Positions 16,320-24,792 of a stretch of DNA of 33,741 nucleotides are shown piece after piece. How positions within the stretch are numbered: position 1 is the first letter of the stretch; the number at the start of each line of letters is the position of its first letter. The notes under the pieces are model-generated. The model was not told the DNA's origin. It saw only the letters and a list, made by a program, of their open reading frames with translations, and ran no database searches. Origin of the DNA: Rickettsiaceae bacterium (lineage in GTDB: Bacteria > Pseudomonadota > Alphaproteobacteria > Rickettsiales > Rickettsiaceae); assembly GCA_029251475.1 (NCBI GenBank), contig JAQXDF010000045.1, forward strand, positions 1 to 33,741. The letters run 5' to 3'. Made by a program: the position numbers and the translations under genes.

Positions 16320-16775
16320 ATGCCAGAAAATCCATCAAATGATTATAATCAAGATATACTTAAGGCTTTTGAAGGGTTGATGGCTCAAGATCCATTGGAA
16401 GACAATATATTTATAAAATTAATACAAGATAATCAGCCAAAGAACATAGAAAACCATGAGTCTAAGTTAAATCTAGCAGATTGGGCGAAGTTTGCGCTGT
16501 TTAACCCAAGAAACGCTTTGAAGTTATCTCCACTATATAATAATTCTAAAGAAATTATTACTCCAGCCTTTCAAGCAGCTCTATTGCAAAGCCCTGTAAC
16601 TAAGGATTTTATTACAAGAATTGCAGGAAACAAAAAAATAAGAGATTCCTTCGCGAAGGAAATAGATTGTTTGTTTCAAAAAGATGGAGTGCTTGATAAT
16701 AATGGAGCAGAATCTTTGGGCAAAGCCCTTAGCGTTGGTAATAGCGCTACAAAATATCATTACTCAGTATATTAA
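16320..16775 (+). pseudogene. Second paralogue, 5' part before the frameshift
   Basis: A 151-residue frame starting MPENPSNDYNQDILK that follows the first paralogue closely to about residue 139, including ITPAFQAALLQSPVTKDFIT. It then leaves the shared sequence and ends in an unrelated tail (ATKYHYSVY) and TAA. Homology resumes at LQNIITQY in the +1 frame near 16747. Against the first paralogue, 8 bases are missing between about 16726 and 16746. There is no homopolymer or slippery heptamer at the break, so a disabling deletion is more likely than programmed frameshifting. The whole broken gene spans 16320-18093. Confidence 0.8.
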
Positions 16776-18093
16776 TCAAACTAAAGATAAACCAATAGAT
16801 GGGATAGAACTCTATGCAACAATACTAGGAGAAGTGAAGAAAAATAATAGTTTGAAGCAGTGTATTCAAGATAGAAAACTTGGTATTACTGAGATTATAC
16901 AAAGTTATCTTGTAACAAGGAGGGACAACGAAGATTATATCCAAAAATCTTGGGAAGAAATGCGAGGTTCTCCAGAGGATTCTAAGGTAAATTTTTTAAA
17001 AAAATATGTGGATGATCTGCAGGATGATCAGGAGCTAGATGTATATATTAAAGAGCATAGAACTCTGCCGTCGTTTGAAAAAGATAAATTAGGTTCATAT
17101 GGTTTGGACGTAGAAAGTCTCAATATACTTCTTGACGATTTTGGACCGGTTTTGTTGCAGCAATTAGATGAAACATCAAATCTTCTAAGTGCTATTAATG
17201 CCGGCGAGTCAACTAAAGACGCTCTGTCTCGTTTTAAACTGGATGATTTTAAGTTACCCATTCAAAATAATGCACCTGCTGTAGTTAATATTTTCCAAAG
17301 TTACCTTGCATCAAGGAAGGGTGAAGAGGAAGCGCTTCAAAAATCTTGGGAAGAAATGCGAGATGCTACAGCAAATTCTAAGATAAAGTTTTTAAAAGAA
17401 TCTGTTGAGCTGCAAGACGATCAAGAAATAGATGTATATATTCAAGAGCATAGAACGCTGCCATCGTTTGAAAAAGATAAATTAGGTTCATATGGCTTGG
17501 ACGTAGAAAGTACCAATAAACTTCTTGGTGATTTTGGACCGATTTTATTAGAGAATATAGATGAAATATCAGGTATGTTCAATGTCATTAAAAACAATAA
17601 AATAAGCGATGCTTTTACAATGTTTTTCAAGCTTCTTGATGAAAACCCTAATTTGTTGCAAGCTATGAAAGATAATTCTCATATTACAAATAAAATTGTA
17701 GACTCAACTTTAGGAAATAGCGCTTCGTCTCGGATTTTGAAAAATTTTCTAGCCGACCCTAATCAAATGCACGCTAAATCATTAATTCAAAATGTAGTGT
17801 TGCCCACTGTAAAAGCCAGTAGTCAAGTGTATGATTACACAACAAAAATTAAGAATATGATTATCTATATGGTAGATTTAGTTGTGCGATCATTTAAGCC
17901 TCTTTTTAATTCTAAAAAGACTGCACCGGAACGAGCTCCTAATAAGGACCTAGCACCTACTAAGGAACTAGCAAGTAATTCTCATCGGCCTCAAGCTAAA
18001 GGCTCATCTCTGTCCCAACAATCAAGCGCTTGTGAAAAACTAGAATCAGATAGAGCTAAAAAAGGCAGTCAAACAAAAGTAAAATCTAGATAA
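16684..18093 (+). pseudogene. Second paralogue, 3' part after the frameshift, with duplicated internal module
   Basis: The open frame from 16684 becomes homologous to the first paralogue only from about 16747 (LQNIITQYINQTKDKP). No ribosome-binding site precedes its first ATGs (16684, 16702), so it is probably untranslated or poorly translated. It contains two copies of the W-E-E-M-R module (16900-17199 and 17296-17595), where the first paralogue has one. It then shares LANPDQ/LADPNQ and AKSLIQNVV with the first paralogue and ends in a long lysine/serine-rich tail finishing KVKSR. The rest of the frame is undamaged over 440 codons, so the break is recent, or the fragment is kept for some purpose. 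Confidence 0.75.
16900..17595 (+). repeat. Internal tandem duplication of a ~100-residue module (period 396 bp)
   Basis: Module 1 spans 16900-17199 and module 2 spans 17296-17595, starting QSYLVTRR and QSYLASRK. Both contain QKSWEEMR, then DVYI(K/Q)EHRTLPSFEKDKLG and SYGLDVES. At DNA level the run from the LPSFE codons through the LGSYG codons is nearly identical, so the duplication is recent. The 396-base period keeps the reading frame. The first paralogue has one such module at 15449-15748. Confidence 0.88.
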
Positions 18094-18126
18094 GGTAAAA
18101 TCTGAAAATATAAATTAGGATCTATA

Positions 18127-19092
18127 CTAATATTTCCCAGTTAACATTCTGTCCAAAGCCAACTTTGCTTTGTCAGCAATTTGGGGGTCTAGCTCTATTC
18201 TAGGAGATTGATTAACCATGCATAAATATATTTTTTCAATAGTATTAAGGCGCATATAAGGGCACTGACTACAAGACGTACAGACTTCTGATAGAGAGGG
18301 AACGTCATGAAATATGCTGTCAGGGGATAGTTTGTGCATTTGATGAATAATTCCAGGCTCTGTCAAAACAATAAATTCTAACCCATTATTATCTTTGACA
18401 TAATTAAGCAAAGAAGAAGTAGAACCAATATGGTTTGCATATTCTAGTAGAGATGCAGGGCATTCAGGATGTGCAATTATGTGTGCCTTTGGGTGAGCGG
18501 CTCGGAGGCGTATTAATGCGCGCTCGGAGAAGTTTTCATGCACTATGCATGAACCATCCCATAATGTCATTTGGCGATTTGTCTTGCGAATAAGATAGTG
18601 CCCCAAATGTTTATCAGGCGCGAATAATATCTGTTTATCTTTAGGTATTGAGTTAATGATTTGTTCAGCACTTGAAGAAGTTACAATTATATCAGACATT
18701 GCCTTTATTTCAGCCGAGCAATTAATATAGGTAACAGCTACATGGTCTGGATATTTTTCTCTGAATTTCTTGAATTCTGCTGGTTGGCAAGATGATTCTA
18801 AAGAACATCCCGCTTTCAAATCAGGCAATAATACTTGTTTTTTTGGGTTTAGGATCAGGGCCGCCTCTGCCATGAATTTAACACCACAAAATATAATTGT
18901 ATCAGCTGTGGTTTCGGCAGCCTTTCTCGATAGCTCAAGTGAATCACCTACAAAATCTGCAATATCTTGAATATCTGAATCTTGGTAAAAATGAGCTAAA
19001 ATCACAGCATTCATTTGTTTTTTAAGATCCATTATGCCACCTTCTAGGTCAAAATAGGGATCTATGTCAAGTTCAGTAAGTTGTTTTGCCAT
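18127..19092 (-). CDS. nadA: Quinolinate synthase NadA
   Basis: A 321-residue protein of normal NadA length. It condenses iminoaspartate with dihydroxyacetone phosphate to quinolinate in de novo NAD synthesis and carries a 4Fe-4S cluster. The three cluster cysteines are visible: C96 in DLKAGCS, C211 in AHPECP, and C277 in the [10 protein letters not shown] motif (271-280). Substrate-binding segments [10 protein letters not shown] (28-37) and TSSSAEQI are present. NadB and NadC are not in the window, so the pathway must be completed elsewhere, or NadA is a remnant; the frame looks intact. It converges on the broken paralogue with 33 bases between them. Confidence 0.96.
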   Translation of the reverse strand: MAKQLTELDIDPYFDLEGGIMDLKKQMNAVILAHFYQDSDIQDIADFVGDSLELSRKAAETTADTIIFCGVKFMAEAALILNPKKQVLLPDLKAGCSLESSCQPAEFKKFREKYPDHVAVTYINCSAEIKAMSDIIVTSSSAEQIINSIPKDKQILFAPDKHLGHYLIRKTNRQMTLWDGSCIVHENFSERALIRLRAAHPKAHIIAHPECPASLLEYANHIGSTSSLLNYVKDNNGLEFIVLTEPGIIHQMHKLSPDSIFHDVPSLSEVCTSCSQCPYMRLNTIEKIYLCMVNQSPRIELDPQIADKAKLALDRMLTGKY

Positions 19093-19192
19093 GAATGTTT
19101 CAATAAGAAAAAAATATATAAAATTGCACTATGAGTTTTTACCATAAATTATTATTTTGGTCAAATTCTAGATTTAGTATGTTTAGTTATTA

Positions 19193-19438
19193 TTAAAATG
19201 TATCTCCTAAAAAATCCATGAGATTATCACAATTACCTGAGGTCCTTGCTTCAGTGAAGTGTTCGTGTAATTCTTGCTTGTAGAGTATCATGTCAAAAAG
19301 CAAATTAATATATTCATCATCTAATATCGGCTTCGTTTCGACTGCGCGTTGTGATATTGTGATGCACTTAGCGTTAATTATACTAGTTGGTGTTAGTTCA
19401 TCTGTTTGAGTAGATTTGAATTTTTTTGTTGGGGGCAT
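19193..19438 (-). CDS. Small hypothetical protein (81 residues)
   Basis: I do not recognise this protein. It starts MPPTKKFKSTQTDE, is polar in its first half and acidic/helical in the second (LDDEYINLLFDMILYKQELHEHF), and has no signal peptide or membrane segment. No ribosome-binding site precedes the ATG. It lies alone between nadA and the lysozyme gene, both on the same strand, and fills an otherwise empty stretch. It could be a chance frame in an AT-rich spacer; the lack of an overlapping gene and the lysine-rich start slightly favour a real gene. Confidence 0.45.
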   Translation of the reverse strand: MPPTKKFKSTQTDELTPTSIINAKCITISQRAVETKPILDDEYINLLFDMILYKQELHEHFTEARTSGNCDNLMDFLGDTF

Positions 19439-19521
19439 ATGTATTTTATAGGTTTAAATATAGAGTCTAAGTAATTTTACGCTATATTTAGCATGTTAAT
19501 TTCTCTCTTGCAACTAGCTAA

Positions 19522-19962
19522 CTAATCTATGGATAAAAAAAGTTCCTTCTCTATTTTGCGTCTCCTTAGGAGTCCTGGTATTTTTTTGCCTCCTGCATAG
19601 ATCCATTTCGTAAATTCTTTACTGGCCTCTTTGTATAGTTCGTAATTTATTTTTTGTCTTAAAGTTGAGCGCTGTAAAGCAGCCGCTCCCACATTAAAAG
19701 TAAAAGAAACTAATGCTGAAAATTGATCATCATTGAGTGGGCTAGTAATATATTTTAGAACTGAGCGTTCAGATCGTAATAGATCTTTTCTTAAGATGAT
19801 TTCTGCTCTTTCTTGCGTGACTTTTTTATATCTGTCGCTGGGCAGTAATTTATGACCGTAGCCAATTGTTAAATATCCTCCAGAGCACAAATAAGGTTCT
19901 TGGTGGAATCCCTCAAAAATCTTGATGAGTTCTATTCCTTTATGGTGTGTAAATCTGTGCAT
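19522..19962 (-). CDS. Phage-type lysozyme (glycoside hydrolase family 24)
   Basis: A 146-residue protein that cuts the glycan strands of peptidoglycan. The active-site layout is E17, C26 and T32 (FEGFHQEPYLCSGGYLTIGYGH region), matching the known E-8aa-D/C-5aa-T triad of this family. Further family marks are LNDDQFSALVSFTFNVG (76-92) and the end GLLRRRKIEKELF. There is no signal peptide, as in many phage endolysins. No holin or other phage genes are nearby, so it is a domesticated or isolated copy. Possible roles are phage-like lysis, or local wall opening for a secretion apparatus; a VirB2 gene lies about 5 kb away. The family assignment is firm and the role open. Confidence 0.88.
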   Translation of the reverse strand: MHRFTHHKGIELIKIFEGFHQEPYLCSGGYLTIGYGHKLLPSDRYKKVTQERAEIILRKDLLRSERSVLKYITSPLNDDQFSALVSFTFNVGAAALQRSTLRQKINYELYKEASKEFTKWIYAGGKKIPGLLRRRKIEKELFLSID

Positions 19963-20036
19963 GTTAATATCTTTATATTGTGAGTGTACAATAAGATATC
20001 AAAGAAGTTTTATTCGCTAATAGTGAGCGTGAATAT

Positions 20037-20513
20037 TTATAGAGACTTTTTGTCAATCAGGCATGTATAAGCAATCGCAAGTGCATCAGCTTCGTCAAAG
20101 CCTATATGTTTTGTCTCTCCCGAGATAATAATATTGACCATATGCTTGACTTGCTCTTTATCTGCATGGCCAGCCCCTACTATAGTTTTTTTTATTTTAT
20201 TTGGAGCATATTCATAAAAAGGAATGGCGCTCTTTCCTATGACGAACATCAAAGCTCCACGCACATAGGCAAGTTTTAAAGAGCTAGCAGCATTGGCGTT
20301 TACAAAAGTTTCTTCAAGGGCTATTGCTTGTGGCTTATGTAGTTCAATGAGTTGTTCTATAGTGCTGGCTATGTCGTAGAGTCGTAAATGCAGGTCAGTA
20401 GAAGGTTTTGTCTTGATAGTGCCACTACTAATATATTTAATTTTAGGGCTGTCTAATTGCACTATTCCCCAACCAAGGCAAGTCAGGGCAGGGTCTATTC
20501 CTAATACTTTCAT
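20037..20513 (-). CDS. ruvC: Holliday junction resolvase RuvC
   Basis: A 158-residue endonuclease that cleaves Holliday junctions with RuvAB. The acidic catalytic residues are visible: D7 in GIDPALT, E67 in LEETF, and D140 and D143 in FDEADALA. The start at 20513 gives MKVLGIDPAL and lies behind AAGGA about six bases upstream. A longer frame upstream (to 20666) overlaps the permease gene in another frame and is not the real start. The ATG overlaps the TGA of the RND permease as ATGA, so the genes are probably translationally coupled. ruvA and ruvB are not adjacent here. Confidence 0.95.
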   Translation of the reverse strand: MKVLGIDPALTCLGWGIVQLDSPKIKYISSGTIKTKPSTDLHLRLYDIASTIEQLIELHKPQAIALEETFVNANAASSLKLAYVRGALMFVIGKSAIPFYEYAPNKIKKTIVGAGHADKEQVKHMVNIIISGETKHIGFDEADALAIAYTCLIDKKSL

Positions 20514-23500
20514 GTAGTTTCCTTTTTGAAGGTCTGATAAAGCACTGGGATTACAAAAATAGTAAATAATGTACCAAGTAGCATGCCTCCAACAATAACA
20601 ATTCCAATTGAATTGGATGAGGCTGCGCCAGCTCCAGTAGCTAGAACCAAAGGCAATGCTCCGCATATAGTGGCAATACTGGTCATTAAAATAGGGCGTA
20701 AACGCAATTTCGCGGACTCAATCAGGGCATCAGATATAAGCATACCGTTTTCTCGTAATTGGTTGGTAAATTCAACGATCATAATGGAGTTTTTAGTAAC
20801 CAATCCAATTAACGTAACTAATCCAATATTACTGTACATGTTTAGGGTGTTTCCACAAATCCACAGAGCCATAACACCACCAGTGATAGAGAAGGGTACT
20901 GCCATTATAATTAGTAATGAGTCTAAAAAACTTTCAAACTGAGCTGATAGAATGAGATAGATGAAGACTAGAGCGAATAAAAAAGTGATTAGGGATTGCC
21001 CACTTGATTCATTCATTTGATCTATTTGCCCTAAGAATTTCAGCTGCGTATTATTGGTATCCAAAATATCTTGAGGAATATTTTCAATTTCTTGGGCAGC
21101 TTCTCCTAGGCTAGAATCCTCAGACATATCAGAGGTAATGCTGATTGATTTAGAACCATTATAATGCTGATATTCTTTCACGGTAATCGTTTCAATGATG
21201 TCTACAATAGTTTCTATGGGCAGTAAGTTTCCATTGTCTGATTGGATGTATATTTTCTTTAAGTCGCTCGGTGTATTTCTATCTTTGACGTCATATCGTA
21301 ACATTACATCATATATATCATTGCCCAACCTGAAGTCACCAACTTGGCGCCCTGCTATTAGATATTGTATGGTTTTTCCGATTGTATTAATATTAGTTCC
21401 ATACCTATAAGCCTTCTCTCTATTTATAATTATCTCTAAGGTTGGAGTTGATGCTTTAAAGTCCCTCTCTATGTTTTGAAACATAGGGTTAGATTTCATA
21501 CGATCTATGAAGCTTTGGGAAGTTCTATCTAGGTCATCATATTCTAAAGACGTTTGTAAATTAAATTGTATAGGTTTATCGGAGCCGCCTCCACCTCCAA
21601 TAGCCGGAGGGCTTACTGCAAAAATAGACATTCCTGGCAGTTGAGAAAATTCTGTATTTAATTCTTGTTTGATTTGGTTTTGAGATTTTGAGCGCGCACT
21701 CCAATCAGTTAGTGGAATAAAAGCCATTCCGCTTTCTCCTCCGCCAAATCCAACTACTCCTAAGAATCCTAATATATCATCTCGATCAGATAATATGGTT
21801 TCAGCTTTCATAAATGTTTTCAAAGATTCTTCGGTGCTAGACCCTTCTGGACCATTGAAAAAAACTTGTAAAAAACCAGAGTCTTCCTCGGGAATAAAGG
21901 TTTTTTGTACGTTCATAAAACTAGCAACAAGGACAATAATAGATATAGAGCATATTGCATAAAATTTAATTTTATTGTTTAGTGCAACGCCTAGTGAATA
22001 AATATAGGCTGTTTGTGTTTTAAGCAATATAGAGTCAAAAAATTGTAAGATTTTTGGTTTAGGAGCATCGTATGATTTAATCATACGACTTGTCATCATA
22101 GGGGTAAGAGTAAGCGCAACAAAGCCAGAGAATAAAACGCAAAAAGCTAGAGTCCAGGCAAATTCAACAAAAAGCTTTCCAAGAAAGCCATCAATAAGAC
22201 CAATAGGAAGAAATACAGAAGCTAGCGTTATGGTCATTGCGACAATAGCAAATCCTATTTCTTTTGAACCATCTAGGGCCGCCTGAATAGGCGTTTTGCC
22301 TAACTCATGATGATGTCTAAATATATTTTCAAGCATTACAATTGCATCATCTACCACCAAGCCAATAGCAAGAATCATAGCAAGGAGAGTAAATGTATTG
22401 ATGCTAAATCCTAATAGATACATAGCTGTAAATGTACCAATTAGTGAAATAGGAATAGTAACAAGCGGAATCAGAGTAATGCGCAGAGAACCAAGGAATA
22501 GATATATCACAAGCCCCACAAGGATAATTGCTTCTGCAATAGTTTGATAAACAGAATAAATTGATTCTTTTACAGCAATAGACGAGTCATAGGCTATAGA
22601 AATTTCTACGCCAGCTGGTAGGTTTTTTTTAATTTGCGGCAGCTCTGCGCGTATGGAGTCTGCTAGTTCAATTATATTAGCAGTAGATTGTTTAATCAGA
22701 CCTACTGCCAATGATGGTTTGCCATTATACCTCAAGATTACATCATTTTCATGTGGTTCTAGGCCAATATTAGCAATATCCTTAAGCTTAACTATAGTTC
22801 CATCAGGATATTTCTTTATAATAATATTTCCAAATTCTTCCGAAGTATTAATGGCCGCAGATAGTTTTATAGAAAAGCTTCGGGCATTAGTTTTGATAGA
22901 TCCAGCAGGGTAATCTTTATTTTGCGACCGTACGGCAGATTCTATTTCAAAAGGAGTAAGCTTATGTTGAAACATTTTAGTTGCAATAGGTTCAATGCGC
23001 ATAGAGTAGTAGCGTGCACCATATACTTGAGAGTTTCCAACAGTAGGTAGCTTTTCCAGGGCAGATTTAATTTGATTGTCAGATATTCTAGTGAGTTCTA
23101 GGCTGTCATGTTTCTCACTATTTACGCTGATCCAAAAACTAGGCCACGCATCCGCGTCCATTTTTGCTACAGAAGGGGCTTTCATGTCATCTGGAAAAAA
23201 GATAGTGACATCTGATATCTTAGATCTCACATCATTAAGGGCGGTTTCAATATCAGCATCCAAGTTGAATTGAAGTACAACGACGCTTGACCCAACGCTA
23301 CTAGTCGAAGATATTGCTTTAAGGTTTTTAGTGGTTTTAAGTTCTTTTTCAATATTGGTTGTAATTTGCTTTTCCATATAGGAGGCGTCAGCTCCTGCGT
23401 AAGAAGATTGCACAGTAATAACTGGCGGTGCAATATTTGGTGTACCACGTACTTGTAGTTTGGTAAAAAATATAGAACCAAAGGCAAGTATGATTAGGCT

Positions 23501-23551
23501 AAGTACTATAGTGAATACTGGTCTTTTGATGCAAATTTCAGGTAGAATCAT
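20510..23551 (-). CDS. RND family multidrug efflux permease (HAE-1 / AcrB-like)
   Basis: A 1013-residue inner-membrane transporter of normal AcrB/MexB length. It starts MILPEICIKRPVFTIVLSLI, the usual opening of the family. Two repeats of six membrane helices flank large periplasmic loops. The proton-relay aspartates are in GLVVDDAIVMLENI (helix 4), and the family segment continues TPIQAALDGSKEIG. It pumps drugs, bile-like compounds or lipids outwards, using the proton gradient, through an adaptor and an outer-membrane channel. The adaptor gene lies 24 bases upstream; no TolC-like gene is in the window, so that part must come from elsewhere. The last codons overlap the ruvC start. Confidence 0.95.
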   Translation of the reverse strand: MILPEICIKRPVFTIVLSLIILAFGSIFFTKLQVRGTPNIAPPVITVQSSYAGADASYMEKQITTNIEKELKTTKNLKAISSTSSVGSSVVVLQFNLDADIETALNDVRSKISDVTIFFPDDMKAPSVAKMDADAWPSFWISVNSEKHDSLELTRISDNQIKSALEKLPTVGNSQVYGARYYSMRIEPIATKMFQHKLTPFEIESAVRSQNKDYPAGSIKTNARSFSIKLSAAINTSEEFGNIIIKKYPDGTIVKLKDIANIGLEPHENDVILRYNGKPSLAVGLIKQSTANIIELADSIRAELPQIKKNLPAGVEISIAYDSSIAVKESIYSVYQTIAEAIILVGLVIYLFLGSLRITLIPLVTIPISLIGTFTAMYLLGFSINTFTLLAMILAIGLVVDDAIVMLENIFRHHHELGKTPIQAALDGSKEIGFAIVAMTITLASVFLPIGLIDGFLGKLFVEFAWTLAFCVLFSGFVALTLTPMMTSRMIKSYDAPKPKILQFFDSILLKTQTAYIYSLGVALNNKIKFYAICSISIIVLVASFMNVQKTFIPEEDSGFLQVFFNGPEGSSTEESLKTFMKAETILSDRDDILGFLGVVGFGGGESGMAFIPLTDWSARSKSQNQIKQELNTEFSQLPGMSIFAVSPPAIGGGGGSDKPIQFNLQTSLEYDDLDRTSQSFIDRMKSNPMFQNIERDFKASTPTLEIIINREKAYRYGTNINTIGKTIQYLIAGRQVGDFRLGNDIYDVMLRYDVKDRNTPSDLKKIYIQSDNGNLLPIETIVDIIETITVKEYQHYNGSKSISITSDMSEDSSLGEAAQEIENIPQDILDTNNTQLKFLGQIDQMNESSGQSLITFLFALVFIYLILSAQFESFLDSLLIIMAVPFSITGGVMALWICGNTLNMYSNIGLVTLIGLVTKNSIMIVEFTNQLRENGMLISDALIESAKLRLRPILMTSIATICGALPLVLATGAGAASSNSIGIVIVGGMLLGTLFTIFVIPVLYQTFKKETT

Positions 23552-23575
23552 AGTTAGTATTATATATAGATTAAT

Positions 23576-24634
23576 TTATTCAGGTTGATCAGCAGCAGCG
23601 TCAATTGTTTCTATAATCGCTCCATCATAAACTTTTGTAAGTCCGCTTAAAACTAGCAAATCATCTTTTTGTAATTCACCAGAAACTACTTCGATCATAT
23701 TATCTGTTCTAGATCCGGTGGTGATATAAACTTGCTTAATTTTATTATCATCAGTTATTTTATATACAAAATTACCGTTATTATTTTTAAGTAGGATTTT
23801 TTCTGGGATGGCTAGGGCTTCGTGCTGAGAAAATATCATTTCTACTTCAATATAACTTCCATGAATTAAAAAACTATCAGCAGGGAATGCGACTTTGGCA
23901 GTGATCGTCCCATTGTCATTTAAGTAATCAGAAACAGCTATTAATTTACCTTGTATCTTTGTGTTATTCGAATCATATGCATAAATTAGCGAATCTTGAT
24001 CTATTTTTGCATGCATAGTTTCTGGCAGATCAATAAAAACAGTTTTTACTCCATTAGCTACTATGCTAAATAAATAATCTCCTATTTTTACATCATCACC
24101 AACTCTAGCGTGCAATACGCCAATATATCCATCATACGGAGCGGTAATAATCATATCTTCGTATTTATTTAAAGCATTGACCAGGTCGAATCTAGCTCCC
24201 TCCAGTGCGACTTTAGATTTGTCGGAAACATCGCTGCTGATTATTTTCTTTTCCAGTAAGGATAAATCTCTTTTGTGGCTAGATTCCGCGGCATCAAAAG
24301 TAGCTTGCGCTCTTTCTCTTGTTGCGTTTGCTAGGTCTTCATCAATTGTAATTAGAACGTCTCCAGCTGATACATTGCGCCCTTGGGAGATCGCTATAGA
24401 GTCGATAGTACCTGTTATTTTTGCATTATAAGTTCTGCTATGCTCGGATTTAACCTGTCCAATTGCAGTAAATTTATCGTGAAAGTTAGAAAAGTTGAGT
24501 TTTGTTGGGGTTACAAGAATTTTATTTTCACTCGCCTGTGCAGAGCATATCAGCATGTTGCAAATGATTATAAAAAAAACTTTTGTGATTATTGTCGAGA
24601 TTTGCTTAGTATGTAGGTTATGTAAAATTCCCAT
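23576..24634 (-). CDS. RND efflux periplasmic adaptor subunit (membrane fusion protein)
   Basis: A 352-residue protein with an N-terminal hydrophobic segment (about 16-34, signal peptide or anchor). The body has the adaptor layout: a first lipoyl half (GTIDSIAISQGRNVSAGDVLITID), a helical hairpin rich in A, E and K (about 105-165), the second lipoyl half (ITAPYDGYIGVLHARVGDDVKIGDYL), and beta-barrel and membrane-proximal domains ending GLTKVYDGAIIE. It joins the inner-membrane RND pump to the outer-membrane channel. It is the first gene of the operon adaptor, permease, ruvC. The first part of the signal region is unusually polar, so the true start may lie a little downstream. Confidence 0.92.
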   Translation of the reverse strand: MGILHNLHTKQISTIITKVFFIIICNMLICSAQASENKILVTPTKLNFSNFHDKFTAIGQVKSEHSRTYNAKITGTIDSIAISQGRNVSAGDVLITIDEDLANATRERAQATFDAAESSHKRDLSLLEKKIISSDVSDKSKVALEGARFDLVNALNKYEDMIITAPYDGYIGVLHARVGDDVKIGDYLFSIVANGVKTVFIDLPETMHAKIDQDSLIYAYDSNNTKIQGKLIAVSDYLNDNGTITAKVAFPADSFLIHGSYIEVEMIFSQHEALAIPEKILLKNNNGNFVYKITDDNKIKQVYITTGSRTDNMIEVVSGELQKDDLLVLSGLTKVYDGAIIETIDAAADQPE

Positions 24635-24703
24635 ATCAAATATTTTTATAAGTTACCTATCTATAACATACAATTAAGCGCTCAGAAAAAATAGACAAAA
24701 TTT

Positions 24704-24750
24704 AAAAAAGCACTATATAAGAATAATTAATTCCTACATAGTGCTTTTTT
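24704..24750 (-). terminator. Rho-independent terminator after virB2
   Basis: Perfect 13-base arms AAAAAAGCACTAT (24704-24716) and ATAGTGCTTTTTT (24738-24750) enclose a 21-base AT-rich loop. Read on the minus strand, the hairpin lies 42 bases after the virB2 stop and ends in a run of Ts. The symmetry would let it work in both directions, but no gene on the plus strand runs into it. It separates virB2 from the RND operon, which therefore needs its own promoter in 24635-24703. Confidence 0.85.
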
Positions 24751-24792
24751 TAAGCTTAAATATTTAACTAGAAGATTGCTAGTTAAATAGTG

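Noticed and set aside
16684-16775. Programmed ribosomal frameshift in the second paralogue
   Set aside because: No slippery heptamer, homopolymer run or stimulatory hairpin is visible at the frame change, and 8 bases are missing relative to the intact copy.
19522-20036. Prophage region around the lysozyme
   Set aside because: No holin, capsid, tail, integrase or attachment-site repeat is present nearby.
20514-20666. N-terminal extension of RuvC
   Set aside because: It overlaps the RND permease C-terminus in another frame, is tryptophan/tyrosine-rich unlike RuvC, and the ATG at 20513 has a good ribosome-binding site and gives the normal N-terminus.
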